From Gremmenia infestans (lineage: Eukaryota; Ascomycota; Leotiomycetes; Helotiales; Hamatocanthoscyphaceae), in assembly GCA_032629725.1 (NCBI GenBank), contig JAFEVB010000002.1:1612001-1676000 (forward strand): DNA of 64,000 nucleotides, written 5' to 3'. The notes below the pieces were generated by a model. That model was given only the letters and a program-made list of their open reading frames with translations. It was not told where the DNA came from and searched no databases. Positions 1 through 11,068 of the stretch are shown here, one piece after another. The number at the start of each line of letters is the position of its first letter. Positions within the stretch are counted from its first letter, which is position 1. Both the position numbers and the translations under genes were made by a program.

Positions 1-951
1 CATAGCTTGATCGGGCTTGCGAAGTGGAAAAGGATTGATTTCACCGGTGCATTACTCCTTATAGCAACGCTGGTGACCTTTCTCTTCGCCCTAACGACCG
101 GCGCTTGGACTTCACCCCTCGTCTTCACTGCACTTCCGCTATCCTTGGTCCTCGCAATTGCATTTATCTATTTGGAACGTTTTCACGCCGAACCTATCAT
201 ACCCGTCGCTCTTCTACTCGATCGTACCATACTTGCCGCATGCCTCACCAACTGGTTTGCTACCATGGCACGGTTTGGAGTCATCTTCTACCTACCTCTC
301 TACTTTCTTGTACAGGGCTACTCTGTAGCAGCCACTGGGCTACGCCTGGTTCCTGAAAGCATCGCGATTGCAGTAACGGGATTTTCTGTTGGTCTTGTCA
401 TACGTGAAACGGGACGTTACTATCTACTCAACGCAGCTGTTTCCGCTATCTTCCTGGTCAGCTTAGCTATTGCAGCAACTTTCTCTTCATCCACGCCTTC
501 TTGGATGCCCTTTATATCTATGTTTCTTTTAGGTATAGGTTACTGTGGACTGCTCACCACAACGCTGCTGGCCCTTCTAGCAGCTATCGATCATCAACAT
601 CATGCTGTTATCACAAGCGCAAGCTACGCCTTTCGCAGCACGGGGAGCACGATTGGAATTGCTGTTGCTAATACTGTGCTGCAAACAAAGCTGGCCGCCG
701 AGCTGCAGAAGAGGCTTGGTAGCAGGGAAGGTGCCGAGTAGGTAATCCGCAAGATTCAAAATAGTGTTGACGCCATTAAAGACCTCCCTAAAGAATGGAG
801 AGATGAGGCTGTTTCGGCTTACATGGCAAGTTTACGGGTAGTGTTTATTGTTCTTTTGGGCTTCGGGGTACTCGCTACTATATGTAGTTTGTGCGTCAAG
901 GAGCATAAGCTGTACAAGACAATTGATAGGATAGACGACGCCGAGGATTAG
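1..951 (+). pseudogene. MFS transporter (DHA2-like), 3' part, interrupted by an in-frame stop
   Basis: The frame is open from the window edge, so this is the C-terminal half of a 14-helix-type major facilitator drug/amino-acid exporter. About seven hydrophobic helices are visible, including the segment around AFRSTGSTIGIAVANTV that is typical of the last third of DHA2 proteins. TAG at 739-741 interrupts the frame, but the same frame then runs another 69 codons to TAG at 949-951. That tail (VIRKIQNSVDAIKDLP, then a last helix VVFIVLLGFGVLATICSLCV) is what intact relatives carry at the C-terminus. The context GAG-TAG-GTA suggests a G-to-T change of a Glu codon. No canonical intron of usable length removes the stop. 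Either a recent pseudogene or a protein lacking its last helix. The neighbouring amidohydrolase could share a transport/detoxification role (inference). Confidence 0.8.
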
Positions 952-1416
952 ATTATCGTCGACGTGTTCGTCTATTTATCACGCCGTCGTAGATTTGGCG
1001 TTCATTTAGAAAAGGGTCAAAAGCTGCATGACAGATACCGATGTATCGGTACTTTTGTCTTTTAGTGGGATCGTTAGCCATCCAAGAATGTATTCATTAG
1101 GGCAACTGATGTGATTAGGAAAATCACCAGACCATTTACGGAGGTATATGCCCAAAGTCATGTTTATGTTATGTGATTCGCATGGGGCAGTCCCTGCTGT
1201 GTTGGCAGATAGGATAAATTCAAACCAACGGGTCAAAATTGAAACTGAGATGTGAATTAGGTTGGGATCGACATGCTGCAGTATGGACCAAAGTTCGGCA
1301 AAACGCCGAGGAAAAGTGCTTACTCGTATTTACCTCGTAGAATATGACTGTATCGTACATATGCGCCCCTCCTAATTTGAGGACTTCATGATTCTGGTGT
1401 ATGAAAGCTTCCTATT
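952..1416. other. Intergenic, MFS to amidohydrolase
   Basis: No coding signal recognised. It must hold the amidohydrolase promoter, but I see no clear TATA box. Confidence 0.5.
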
Positions 1417-2832
1417 TTGTCACCAAATACTCTACTCACCAGTACAGAAAATCTATACAGTACACCTTTCGAGGAAATGACTCAGCACACCTATGCTCGC
1501 CCTCTAGCGGCTTCTATCATTCGCGTCGATGCGGGAGTCTTGATTCCAGGTCGCGGCCCACCAATCCGCAATGCAACGCTCGTTGCAGAAGGCACTAGGA
1601 TTGTCTTTGTAGGGAAACAGAGCACGCTCCCTTTGAAGTATGCACAGCTTGATAGCACCGTGGTCCCCTTTCTCCTACCGGGTCTCTGGGATTGCCACCT
1701 CCATTTCTTTGGCGCGCCGTCCTTTGCCACCGGTGTCGTAACGTCAACTCCAGCAGCTCTCGCCGGTGCTAGAAGCGCACGCGATATGGCTGCCACTCTC
1801 AATGCAGGCTTCACGTCAGTGAGGGAGTTGGGCGGCTATGGTGCGCAGATCGCAGCGGCAGTCGAAGAAGGCTGGCTTGTGGGACCCAACACCTATTCCT
1901 CCGTCAGCATGCTCAGCCAGACGGCGGGCCACGGTGATGCTCGAGACGAGGACATGTCGGTGCTCTGCTCCAAGATGCGGCATAATATGCCCTTCTACAT
2001 CTGCGATGGGGTGAACGAGTGTCAGCGAGCCGTCCGCACCATGGTTCGACGCGGCGCTTCTGTCATCAAGATCGCAACGACAGGCGGCGGCTCTAGCACT
2101 GACGAGTTGCAAGCGCGCCAGTTCTCCGATTCGGAGCTGGCAATTATGGTCCAGGAAGCCGAGATGGCTGGTTTGGCTGTTGCGGCGCACTGCCATGGAA
2201 AGGAGGGCATCAAGGCTGCCCTGCGCTCTGGCTGCCGAACCTTGGAACACGCCAGCTTTGCCGACGACGCGTGCATTGCGCTAATGAAAGAGAAAGACGT
2301 GCTGTTTGTACCCACCCGCACTGCTATCAACTTTGCCTTCTCACATCCCGAGGCGTGGACACCAGAGAACTATCGGAAGATCGTACAGCTGGCCGAGGCA
2401 AACCTCCGCACCTATTCCAAGGCTATCAAAGCTGGGGTTCGCATTGCCTTGGGTACCGATATTGGTCTTAGTGCGACCCCGCTACCTCTTCACCATGGCA
2501 TGAATGGCAAAGAGTTTGTTTGGGCCGTGAAAGCTGGCTTGACCCCTTTGGAAGCCATTGAAGCTGGAACCGCAAGAGGTCCCGAGTCACTCATGACAAA
2601 CGCAGTCGCGGGTGAGACTACCCCAGGAGATGAGAGTGACGACGGAGAGCCTCCGCTCACAAAAGCTCCTAAGAGCGGGCAATTGTACGTTGGCTTTGAC
2701 GCCGACTTTATCGCCGTGTCGGATGATCCGCTGATAGATATTGCTGTGTTGGCGCAGCCGGAGAAGATAACTCATGTTTGGAAAAGCGGGAAGCTGTATA
2801 AAGAGCCAGGCAAGCCAATCAGTATCCTATAG
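1417..2832 (+). CDS. Amidohydrolase, ochratoxinase / Xaa-Pro dipeptidase-like
   Basis: Single-exon metal-dependent hydrolase of 471 aa (451 if translation starts at the second ATG, 1477). It has the amidohydrolase TIM-barrel ligand set in order: HLH at residues 94-96 in WDCHLHFFG, the carbamylatable Lys218 in VIKIATTGG, His258 in AAHCHG, His278 in LEHASFADD and Asp348 in LGTDIG. The spacings (Lys to His 40, His to His 20, His to Asp 70) match the fungal ochratoxinase/carboxypeptidase-type subfamily, as do LSQTAGHGD and the C-terminal THVWKSGKLYK. Members hydrolyse amide bonds of N-acyl amino acids or dipeptides; the natural substrate here cannot be read from sequence. No signal peptide, so probably cytosolic. 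It follows a transporter gene on the same strand, which is compatible with uptake or resistance coupling (inference). Confidence 0.9.
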   Translation: MSPNTLLTSTENLYSTPFEEMTQHTYARPLAASIIRVDAGVLIPGRGPPIRNATLVAEGTRIVFVGKQSTLPLKYAQLDSTVVPFLLPGLWDCHLHFFGAPSFATGVVTSTPAALAGARSARDMAATLNAGFTSVRELGGYGAQIAAAVEEGWLVGPNTYSSVSMLSQTAGHGDARDEDMSVLCSKMRHNMPFYICDGVNECQRAVRTMVRRGASVIKIATTGGGSSTDELQARQFSDSELAIMVQEAEMAGLAVAAHCHGKEGIKAALRSGCRTLEHASFADDACIALMKEKDVLFVPTRTAINFAFSHPEAWTPENYRKIVQLAEANLRTYSKAIKAGVRIALGTDIGLSATPLPLHHGMNGKEFVWAVKAGLTPLEAIEAGTARGPESLMTNAVAGETTPGDESDDGEPPLTKAPKSGQLYVGFDADFIAVSDDPLIDIAVLAQPEKITHVWKSGKLYKEPGKPISIL

Positions 2833-3449
2833 AATAAGTATGAAGAGTTCAGATTTCTAATCAGATCTTTTGATCTATGAAATTACGACGCTATGAAAAG
2901 CTTTCATTGCCATTATAGTACCATCTTGCCTCACAACTATAAACTTTTAGAGAGTTAACACCCCGGTACTATAGGACGTATTGCGCATTACGCATTATTT
3001 CCTTAATAAGTAGAGCAACTCCAACTAAGAAGCGCCTACAGCGGATGTTCGACTTCAGGATAGTAGCTTAACAATTCAAATTATCTAAAATGGCTAGGCA
3101 GCCTTGTATAGTACTATCGTCGTGTGAGCAAATAAAAGTAGGACAGCCTAAGTTAAGATCTATACTAGCAGACTACCTTGTTTTTATTATAGGATGACTT
3201 TAAAGTAATCTCGAGCCTGCGTTTCGTATATAAGGAAGGAATGTTAAGGTTATTGAGTCTTTAGAATGGAGTAGCAGGGAATCGGGTTTCTTCACATTCA
3301 CTCAACTGCGCAATTCCTCCCAGAGTATCCCGTTCATTATCCTACACATATCTGAAAAAAGCGACCATACACCCTCACAAATATTTCTCGTCATCATATC
3401 CTGTCGAATCAATATCATCAAGGGGGCCGAATTTGGATTGAGAAGCGTG
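2833..3449. other. AT-rich intergenic stretch
   Basis: No gene seen. Upstream of the coiled-coil block; the last ~150 bases keep a frame open into the following gene but look like 5' leader. Confidence 0.4.
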
Positions 3450-4132
3450 ATGGAGCACAAGATCACCGACAACATCACAAGCCTCCAGCAGTCCAAGAAA
3501 AGCTCCAATCTCGCCCTAAACCTCCTCCGCCCGACAAGCAATATCTGAGTGGTAATGCATAGTCGTTACGAGCAGAAAGTTGACAACCTCTCGCGCCGAA
3601 TTGATGAGATCGAACAGGGCTGCAAAGATAGGAATGCTACGAAGGGATATCGTCGAAATCGCGAAGCGGAAGACCTACGACACACGGAAGTACGGGCAGT
3701 GTTGGAGAGATCGAACCTCTTAGCGACCGAGTTTCAAGCTCTGTTGGAGAAAATCCAAAAGCTGAAGGCTCGACTCCAGGCGGAGGGGATTGCCAAGCAT
3801 GCTGCTCAGGTAGGAATCAATACACTTTGCCCAATATACGTCTTTACTAATTACCCTTTCGCAGAACAAGGCCCCCATCCCAGAACCACGCCGCCATCCG
3901 AGAGCAGGCAATGCAGCTGACGTCCATAAGACAGTCCCCGTCAAAGCTGTAGGTTGCTGACTACATCATGATATTTCCACCTGGCTAATAGAATTTGGAA
4001 GCATTGGCGACGCGCTCCCCAGAAGAAAAACGCGGCCGATCCTGTCGTTTGAACAACGGCTTAGATATCCCGACCAGTTTGGACGTGACCTGGACGGTAC
4101 TTAGGAGCTGCATGGGGCCACTCGACGAATGA
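3450..4132 (+). CDS. Small coiled-coil protein, possibly N-terminally broken
   Basis: Not a recognised family. A good model starts at ATG 3555: exon 3555-3809, intron 3810-3864 (GTAGGA..CGCAG, 55 nt), exon 3865-3948, intron 3949-3991 (GTAGGT..AATAG, 43 nt), exon 3992-4132, giving 159 aa. Residues 1-85 are a charged coiled coil; the tail is basic and Pro/Ser-rich (SPEEKRGRS). The same frame is also open upstream from ATG 3450 for 32 codons up to TGA at 3546-3548. That upstream peptide contains NLALNLL, resembling FKLNLL near the start of the next gene, so the original N-terminus may have been cut off by the stop. The neighbours at 4.6 and 6.2 kb are also coiled-coil proteins with a small basic or Pro-rich tail. 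Confidence 0.55.
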
Positions 4133-4607
4133 ATGGGATGGGGTGAGGGAATGAATATGGGAGAACAAGGGTGTGAACTTATGGACAGTGCCGCAATACC
4201 TTTAGAAGCATAGGTCTTTTTTGACTGTGCTGGAAGGGGTTATCTGGGGGCCAAAACGTTTCAGTTTCTCAAAGATCACTTTCTTTAGTTTGATGAAAAT
4301 GAAACGGGCGGTTTAAAGACAACGTTTCGCATCTCCATTCATGTGTGATTCGTCCAATAGAGACTCATGAGAATAGCATTGCTCCAATCCCCATATTTGA
4401 TTCGTATTGATTCACGAGCCATATTCACCTTCGCTCGGAACCATTTCAAGTCATATTCACTTCTGATCTGAACGGCTCAACGGATCTCGCATCGCATTCA
4501 CATTTTTAGCATTCTCTTCTTGATCGTCAGCTTCTCTTATGCTACAACTTCCAAGCCAGCTTCTTCATTTGCGCTACACCCTCCAATTCCAATATCTCAG
4601 AGTCAAG

Positions 4608-5279
4608 ATGGCTTCATCAAACTATGCCGACATGGACAAAGCTCTCCTCGAGAAGAACATCGACAAGCTAAAAGAGGACAAGTGCGCGCAGAATTTCAAG
4701 CTGAACCTCCTCTACGGCCAAGTCAGCACATCAATCTCCCATCTCAAGACCTTCGATGACCTGACGAATCAGTTCCTCGATTTGACCCACCGACTACGTT
4801 CCCTAGAAATGAACACCAGAAACAGGGAGCTGTGGGCTGAGCAGGACGATAAGGAAGACATCGAGGAAGACGACCAGACTCGTGATGACCTCAAAAGATC
4901 CATGAGACTAATGGCATCATTTGAGAGTCTCAGCGAGGACATCACCAGCTTCAAGATCATCCTCCGGGACGAACGCAAGTTAGTGGCTATCTATCAACCA
5001 GCCAAGCGGGCGAGAGCTGCTCTGTCGATCGACAATGGAACGCCTATCAAGAAGCAGAAGAGAGCGGCCAGCCCGAAGCTCAAGGAGGAGGAAGAGGTAG
5101 AGCGTTCAATTCCCCCGGGATGCCATTGGGTTCGAGGTGTATGTTCTCCTTCAATATTCGAATCAAGTTCAGACATAGCTAATACGTTAGGCAGCATGTA
5201 CGAAAAAATCCTGTCAGGAGACAGTGGTGGGATTAATTGTGGCATTTGGTATCACCGAAGATGTTCATATCATGGCTAG
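4608..5279 (+). CDS. Coiled-coil protein of unknown function
   Basis: Start MASSNYADMD at 4608 (an earlier in-frame ATG at 4539 lies in likely leader). Exons 4608-5136 and 5191-5279 flank a 54-nt intron (GTGTAT..TAATACGTTAG), giving 205 aa. Because 54 is a multiple of three and the intron has no stop, retention adds 18 residues without breaking the frame. Residues ~10-125 are heptad-rich and very acidic in the middle (DDKEDIEEDD); ~135-165 is a bipartite-like basic stretch (TPIKKQKRAASPK) that could be a nuclear signal. The end is Cys/Gly-containing (GCHWVRG ... CSYHG). No known domain recognised. Same strand and order as the flanking coiled-coil genes, consistent with local duplication and divergence. 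Confidence 0.65.
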   Translation: MASSNYADMDKALLEKNIDKLKEDKCAQNFKLNLLYGQVSTSISHLKTFDDLTNQFLDLTHRLRSLEMNTRNRELWAEQDDKEDIEEDDQTRDDLKRSMRLMASFESLSEDITSFKIILRDERKLVAIYQPAKRARAALSIDNGTPIKKQKRAASPKLKEEEEVERSIPPGCHWVRGVCSPSIFESSSDIANTLGSMYEKILSGDSGGINCGIWYHRRCSYHG

Positions 5280-6168
5280 ACAGAATGCATGAGTTTATCC
5301 GTGGGCACGTTTTATGGAGAGCAAATGATGAATGGGATCCGCATGGGATAGGACGTTGTTAAGGAAGAGAAAGTCAGAGAAGGCCTGTTCACGAAGAAGC
5401 TCTGTACCATTCACTCTATCAACAACAAAATGTACCTTGCTTTTGCACTTTAAATTTTCAAGTGATGCATAGGTTGTCAGCCCTAGCCGTCTTCACTACT
5501 CCCGGACTCAACTAAAACTCAAGGTGCTACGTCTATGATATCATGTAATTCTGATGAGGAATTCACATATGAACTCTTCATCAACTGCATTCAAGGGCAC
5601 AAATACTTCAAATGATCTTCTGGTGCACGTGACACGCACCTCCTTTTCTCAAACGTTAGCCGGTGCCGTGCCAATCTCCAGCTTTAATTTTCTGAATGGA
5701 AAATCTAAACATAGATTTTATTGGTATTAAATGTTAGATTGAGATAATTCTGAGTTCCTATCTCATTTGAGGATAGATAGGTTTTATGGTTTTACCTGGA
5801 ATCCATTTGCTAATTTGTATAATTCAATAGATAGAGACAGTTCGACGTTTTTAGATTAATTCCTATATGATTTACCTCTTTTGTTTTCAAGAACTCATCA
5901 TAAGACCGAGCGATTTATCACAATTTACCACCAAATGACAAAGTCGAAATCAATTTATATATTTTCCATGTTAGATGTAGATGGAAAATACATATAGGCT
6001 GGAAACCAAAACCAGCATTCTAGAGCTTTACGGTTGTAGATTCACCCATTCGCTTCCAGTAAATGCTACCACGAGACATACACACTGTAGAAAATATGTT
6101 TTCCTTCTTCCTTTATCAACAAATTCATTTTGAACTAGGCCATACCCACCACCGCAAACGCTCTCATC
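5280..6168. other. AT-rich intergenic region
   Basis: No ORF of note. The sequence 5700-6000 is strongly A/T-rich; I cannot identify a transposon in it. Confidence 0.45.
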
Positions 6169-7922
6169 ATGTCAGAAGCTCTTCCTTGCCTGGACGATAG
6201 CAAGCCTTGGCTGGAATACGATCTCGTGCTCGAAGGGCAGGAATTGGCCAGAGACTTGAAGCACAAGGCTGCGACACTTCTATGCCATGAACGAATTCAT
6301 GAGGACTTACAGGCAGAAGAGCTGGTCAACAAATTCCACAAAGAAATCCTATCATCTTCTTCGGAGCTCGAGAGCTTGGAGTGGTGGGTGAAAGAACGAA
6401 ATGCGCCGATTGTCAAGGATGGCAAGCCGAGCATCACGTCTACGAGACTCATATGAAGTTGCTTTTATCTATGAATGAGAAAATTAACGACTTCCAATCG
6501 GTTCTCAGTCCTCCGCATGCAGCCTTTGCCAGCTTAAGGGCAGCGCACGAACCCTTCAATTCAAAGATCAAATACCTCGAAGGCAGACTAAGCGCATCAA
6601 TGAAGGCTCAACGATGGGAGAGCAGGAATTATCTGGAGCAAATCACACGCCTGAAAGGTGAATGGGCGGTTCAACAATCCGAGATGCAGAAACGCCATGG
6701 GGATGAACTTTCAACGCAAGAGAGAAAAGCCTCTGCCCTGCAGATCCAATTGGCGGAGGCACATAATTTGCAGAACGAATTTCAGACGCAGCAGAAGAAT
6801 TTGGAGAGCAAATTGGCAGACGCAGAAGGGCAACGCGACGGATATCGAAGGAAATACGAAGACATAAGCGGCGAGCTTTCATCTCTAAAAGTGCAACAAA
6901 TCGATGAACTAAAAAGGAAGCAAAGGGAGCTTGAACAAAAGCAGAAGAAGGTGGAACAAGCTCGCAAAAGTCACAAAGACTTGTGGAACTACTATTGTAC
7001 GACAAAAGGAGAGTCCGAAGCGAAGATCGCTGGATTGGAAGCTAGTCTTGCTTTGCAGAAGAAAAGTCTCGACGCCACCAAGGAAGAGATCGCCCAGAAA
7101 TCTTGGAGGATTCAAGAGTTGGGACGGGTTTTAAAGGTTAAGGATCAGGGTATCGATGGCTTGCATAGGTTGGTCTCTGAGACTGAGAGCAAGGGCGAGG
7201 CTGCGCTGCGAGACCAAGACCGCTCTCACCAAGATGCCACGAAAAGGATTATCGATGAGACGAAGAAGAACGCCACATGCTTAGAAGAAGAGATCAAGTC
7301 CATCAAAGCTATGCTAGAAGCCGAGCAGTTGAAGGAGAAGGAATTGCCTGGTCTCAAGAGTCGAGTCGAGTGTCTGGAAACTCAACTCAAGGATACAGAG
7401 GCAAATAGGGACTGCTTCAAGGTCAAGGCAGAGAACCGTCTAAAGCTGGCAAATGCAGCGGAGAAAGAGCTGGAGGATGCAAGGCAGGCAAACGTACAAT
7501 TGGCATCCGAATGCCAGGTCTCGGAGGCAGCAATAATAAATATGAAACGGCAGATTTCTCAATTTGCAGCAGCATTCGGCGGGCCGGGAAACGACTTTTG
7601 TTCAGATATACCCGCACAATCACAAGAGACGTTGGTTGCTACGACGTGTCCGCAAAGTCAATCCATGGGTGGACAGGGTGTCAAGCGCGGCAGGAGCGAA
7701 ATGGAGAGTCCTGGTGGTGCGAGCAATACAGAATCACCCAGAACGCCAGGAGCTAAAAGGGTCCCGTTGCCTCCTGATCTTAACAGACCCAAAACACCAC
7801 CAGCGCAAGAGCCTGAGACGCCAAAACCACTCGCTCGTCACACGGTGGTCAAAGCAGTAAGTACCAGCTATCTATCAGATTTGGTGCGAAGACTTACTTC
7901 ACCTAGCATCACAGAAGATTGA
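6169..7922 (+). CDS. Long coiled-coil protein of unknown function
   Basis: Two exons, 6169-6387 and 6447-7922, separated by a 59-nt intron (GTGAAA..CTACGAG) that joins the reading frame of MSEALPCLDD to the long frame beginning THMKLLLSMNEK; 564 aa. Residues ~75-440 are almost continuous charged coiled coil (SMC/myosin-like composition, no head domain). Residues ~450-540 are a disordered Ser/Thr/Pro tail with TP and SP sites. An alternative 3' end exists: GTAAGT at 7857 with acceptor CACCTAG at 7906 would replace the last ~22 residues with a short basic peptide HHRRLKIKL ending at 7936. Function unknown; likely a scaffold or filament-like protein. The minus-strand pseudogene at 8.3-9.9 kb has a similar design. 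Confidence 0.7.
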
Positions 7923-7936
7923 AGATTAAATTATGA

Positions 7937-8336
7937 GAACTGTATATAGGACTCTATTTATTGGTTTTAGACTTCTTGTGAAAAGCGAGAGCCGTGTTGA
8001 AGCATCGCCAATGGGGGCGTACCAACATGCACCACGTCAGATTTGCATTGGAAATTCAGAATTGGGATGCTGTTTATGTAAAGGAAAGAGGTCTTGGAGA
8101 GTTATGTGTACCGCGGAGCTTTTGTTGGTGTATAATTACTATTAAAGAAAAAGCACCTCAGACATACGTATACTTGACAAGATAAACAAATCCTCCTCGA
8201 CGTCCCTACTAATCATGCCTCCCTCTGCACTTCCAACCACGGGGTTGATCTCCTTCTACTAGCTTGGTCTGCTGGAGCCCTTTTAACGGGGAGACGGCGA
8301 TGGTGCTGTAAACAAATCAGTTCCTAGCAGTAAATA
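7937..8336. other. Intergenic between convergent coiled-coil loci
   Basis: Shared 3' flank of the gene at 6.2-7.9 kb and the pseudogene on the other strand; no gene seen. Confidence 0.45.
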
Positions 8337-9882
8337 TTATGAATAGACGGGATTTCTTACACCTCTAACTTTATAGAATCCATTCCTGTCTGCCAGCTGC
8401 TGTTCTTCCATTGATGATGGAGGTAGTGGTACAGTGTGGTCTGACATGCATCTTTCGCCAGTAGATCTATGAGTATTGTCCCGAATAGTCACGACCTCAT
8501 CATCGCTACTGGCAGAATCTTCCGCGCTCTCTGAATCATTCTCCTCCAGACTCCTTTTCAGAGCCACCATCATCTTCTTGTTCTTTCTTCGGAATCGCTT
8601 GTGATCTTCCCTGCAGTCCTTAAGAGTAGCTTCCTGCTTCCGGATAGCTTCAAGTACCTCCTTGTATTTCCCTTTCAGATCCGCGTATTTCCTCCTATCG
8701 TCCTGTAGCTTCACATTGAGGGGAATGATTTTCCTCTCGGCCTTTGGCGACCTTTGTTTCCAGGGACTCTTTTGAGGAGGAATCATTATTAATCTTCGAA
8801 GATAACATATCAATCTGCGACTCCAATTCGAACACCTTCTTGGCATATCTCTCTCTTTCTTTCTCTAGCTGCCCATCATGGTTCTATATCAACTGGTCCC
8901 AAAGATCAATCTTCCACTTACGAATACTCAGCTTTTGTCTCCGTCGGTCATACTTTTCGGTCAATTGATTCAGCTGCTGATCAAGATTATGCTGATGGGT
9001 TTCGTTTGCTTGGCTGGTGTTGATTTTGTCTTGCAGAGCGACCTTCTCTTTGAGACATTCGGAATCGGAGCACCTCGACGTTGCTTGCTTATGCAACGCG
9101 GCAAGAGCCCTATCATCTCGGCTGCTCTTCTGCTGTAATGCTTCGATTTCTGTGGCATGCCGAGACTTCATAGATTTTATAAGTGAGTTGATGTCTCTTT
9201 CAGAAGCTTGTAATTGTTGAACTTTTTCTGCAAGCTGATCTCGTTCTGCGGATACCACGGTAAGGGTGGTTTCGGGGGATAGTCTCAGCTTGAGTAGAGC
9301 GACCTTGGCTTGCCATTGAGATGCGGCTTTCTCTAATGACTTTTCGTGTTCTTTACGCTTATATGTTGCCCCTTCCCCAAGTTCGGCATTCGTATCTCGA
9401 CAGGCGTTTGGCTCTGGCTCTAGCGTTCACAATTCGATTTTATGATCTGCAAATGCCGTAAAGAGGTTTTCAAAAAAGAGAATAGTTTGTTGAAAATCGC
9501 AGCGAACTTCAAAAAATGCGGCTTTGAGAAAGTCACAGTTAGCTTAAGTCAAAGTTTATTAAGATTTAGGAACGGAGTCTGTAATAATCTTACTGCTGTT
9601 CGTTTCGAATGCCTTGCGCTGCTCTGCGAGACATTGAGCCGGAGTGAGGTCCTGAAAACCTCCACGCTGTCGCAGCATCAGCATATTGCGAAACCTAATG
9701 CTGACTTCAAGTCTCTGGAAGGATGCCAATATAGGTAGAGCTTTGGATCTCAGGAGAGTCAAGTCATTCAACGCTGTTGGGTGGGTTGCATACGCTGCCT
9801 CGATTGTCGTAAGGAATTCCAGCACCGCTTTTTTTAGAGATGTGATGGACTCAAGAGCCAGCGGCTCTACTTGTGCTGACAT
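8337..9882 (-). pseudogene. Multiply disrupted coiled-coil protein gene
   Basis: Reading leftwards, a start MSAQVEPLALESI at 9882 opens a helical N-terminal region that ends in stops near 9559. A second open stretch from ~9425 reads as coiled coil (KEHEKSLEKAASQWQAK) down to a TAG at 8884-8886. Right after that stop the same frame continues NHDGQLEKERE. Coding then hops to another frame (RYAKKVFELESQIDML, ~8840-8740) and again to a third (KLQDDRRKYADLKGKYKEV, ~8730-8340), ending in an acidic Ser-rich tail. So at least two frameshifts, one internal stop and a broken junction around 9430-9560 separate pieces that together look like one ~480-residue coiled-coil protein. No set of plausible introns fixes all of these. 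Called a pseudogene related in design to the gene at 6.2-7.9 kb. Confidence 0.75.
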
Positions 9883-11068
9883 TATGTTAGATCGGACCAA
9901 AATAAAGAACCAGGTAAACGGTGATTTCAAGATAGCAGACTAAAATTTTGCAGTCGCGGAGGTTCTGGTGCTTCGGCGAAGAAGGACAGGAAAAATATTG
10001 AATTGTAGCGCGTCAACCGAATACACCCAGATTCACCGCACGGCCTCAAATTTGGCCGCTTATACACCTGGAAAAACTAAAACTACCTCTGGAAAAAGTC
10101 TCGTATCTGCGCCCAAACCAGCTACCATTGCGAGTATCTTCTACTTTCCTTATATTCCTTGACATCCATGTTCAGCCCCTATCTAAGCGAGATTAAGCGA
10201 AAATGAAGTTCAACAAGTTTATTTGGTAAAGCTGACGATAAAAGACGCATTGCATGCACATTTCATAGAAGCCCTAGTGAAGTGCTTTATACTCAATATA
10301 AATATTTTTACCATTCAAGTGAACATCCCGTTTACTTCACGTGACCGGTTATCTGCTAGTATTATGTAGCACATGTAGATATAACCGTACATAAAGACTA
10401 CTCCACATATACACATTCTGTGTACTTGCTTTGTCAAAGTTGTATGTCTTGAGAGCACAGAGGCATAATTTTGAGGCAGCATGTCAAGGTCACGGCCAAT
10501 GAAACACGTATCATTTCACCATCGGCCCGTCAGTCTTTCAAGAATGAATATCCAAGCCAAAAGAATTAAGATCTCTTTCTCTTCCTCCAATTTTCTATCG
10601 CATCAAAATGTGCTATTATCCACGGGAACCGTTTCCAAAAGTATCAAGAAGATAGTAGTGCATTTCCTACTCAGCTCGCTAAAGAAATTACTTACAACAT
10701 CAGCCTAGTATGTCCCTTTTCTAGCAGCTCTTATAATGACATCGTTTGAATGGTGTACTAGTAGCGGAAATGGGAAGTATGGATGATTTTCTGGCCTAAA
10801 TAGTGCTTCCAATTTCTCCATCCTTCTCCTACACTTTAACCCTCTTGATCAATCCCGCTTGATCAACAGCTGGTGCAGAAGTTGGCTTGCATAGACTTTC
10901 AGGTCGAGATAGAGTTTTTCCTTGGAACATGGAGGATTGGGGTCTACCGCTTTGCCTGAATTTTACAGAGGGAAAGTATAGGAAAGCGCAGGTTTAATAG
11001 AAAGCCTCACAATAATATTAGACCACGAAAATAAATAATGTTCATCTAACTTGGAGAGATCTCGGATT
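9883..11068. other. Intergenic, no gene seen
   Basis: Contains only short, unsupported ORFs. It is the 5' flank of the coiled-coil pseudogene and the 3' flank of the SDR gene. Confidence 0.45.

Noticed and set aside
1491..2330. Antisense ORFs of 102-144 codons
   Set aside because: Shadows of the amidohydrolase, whose metal ligands are complete on the plus strand.
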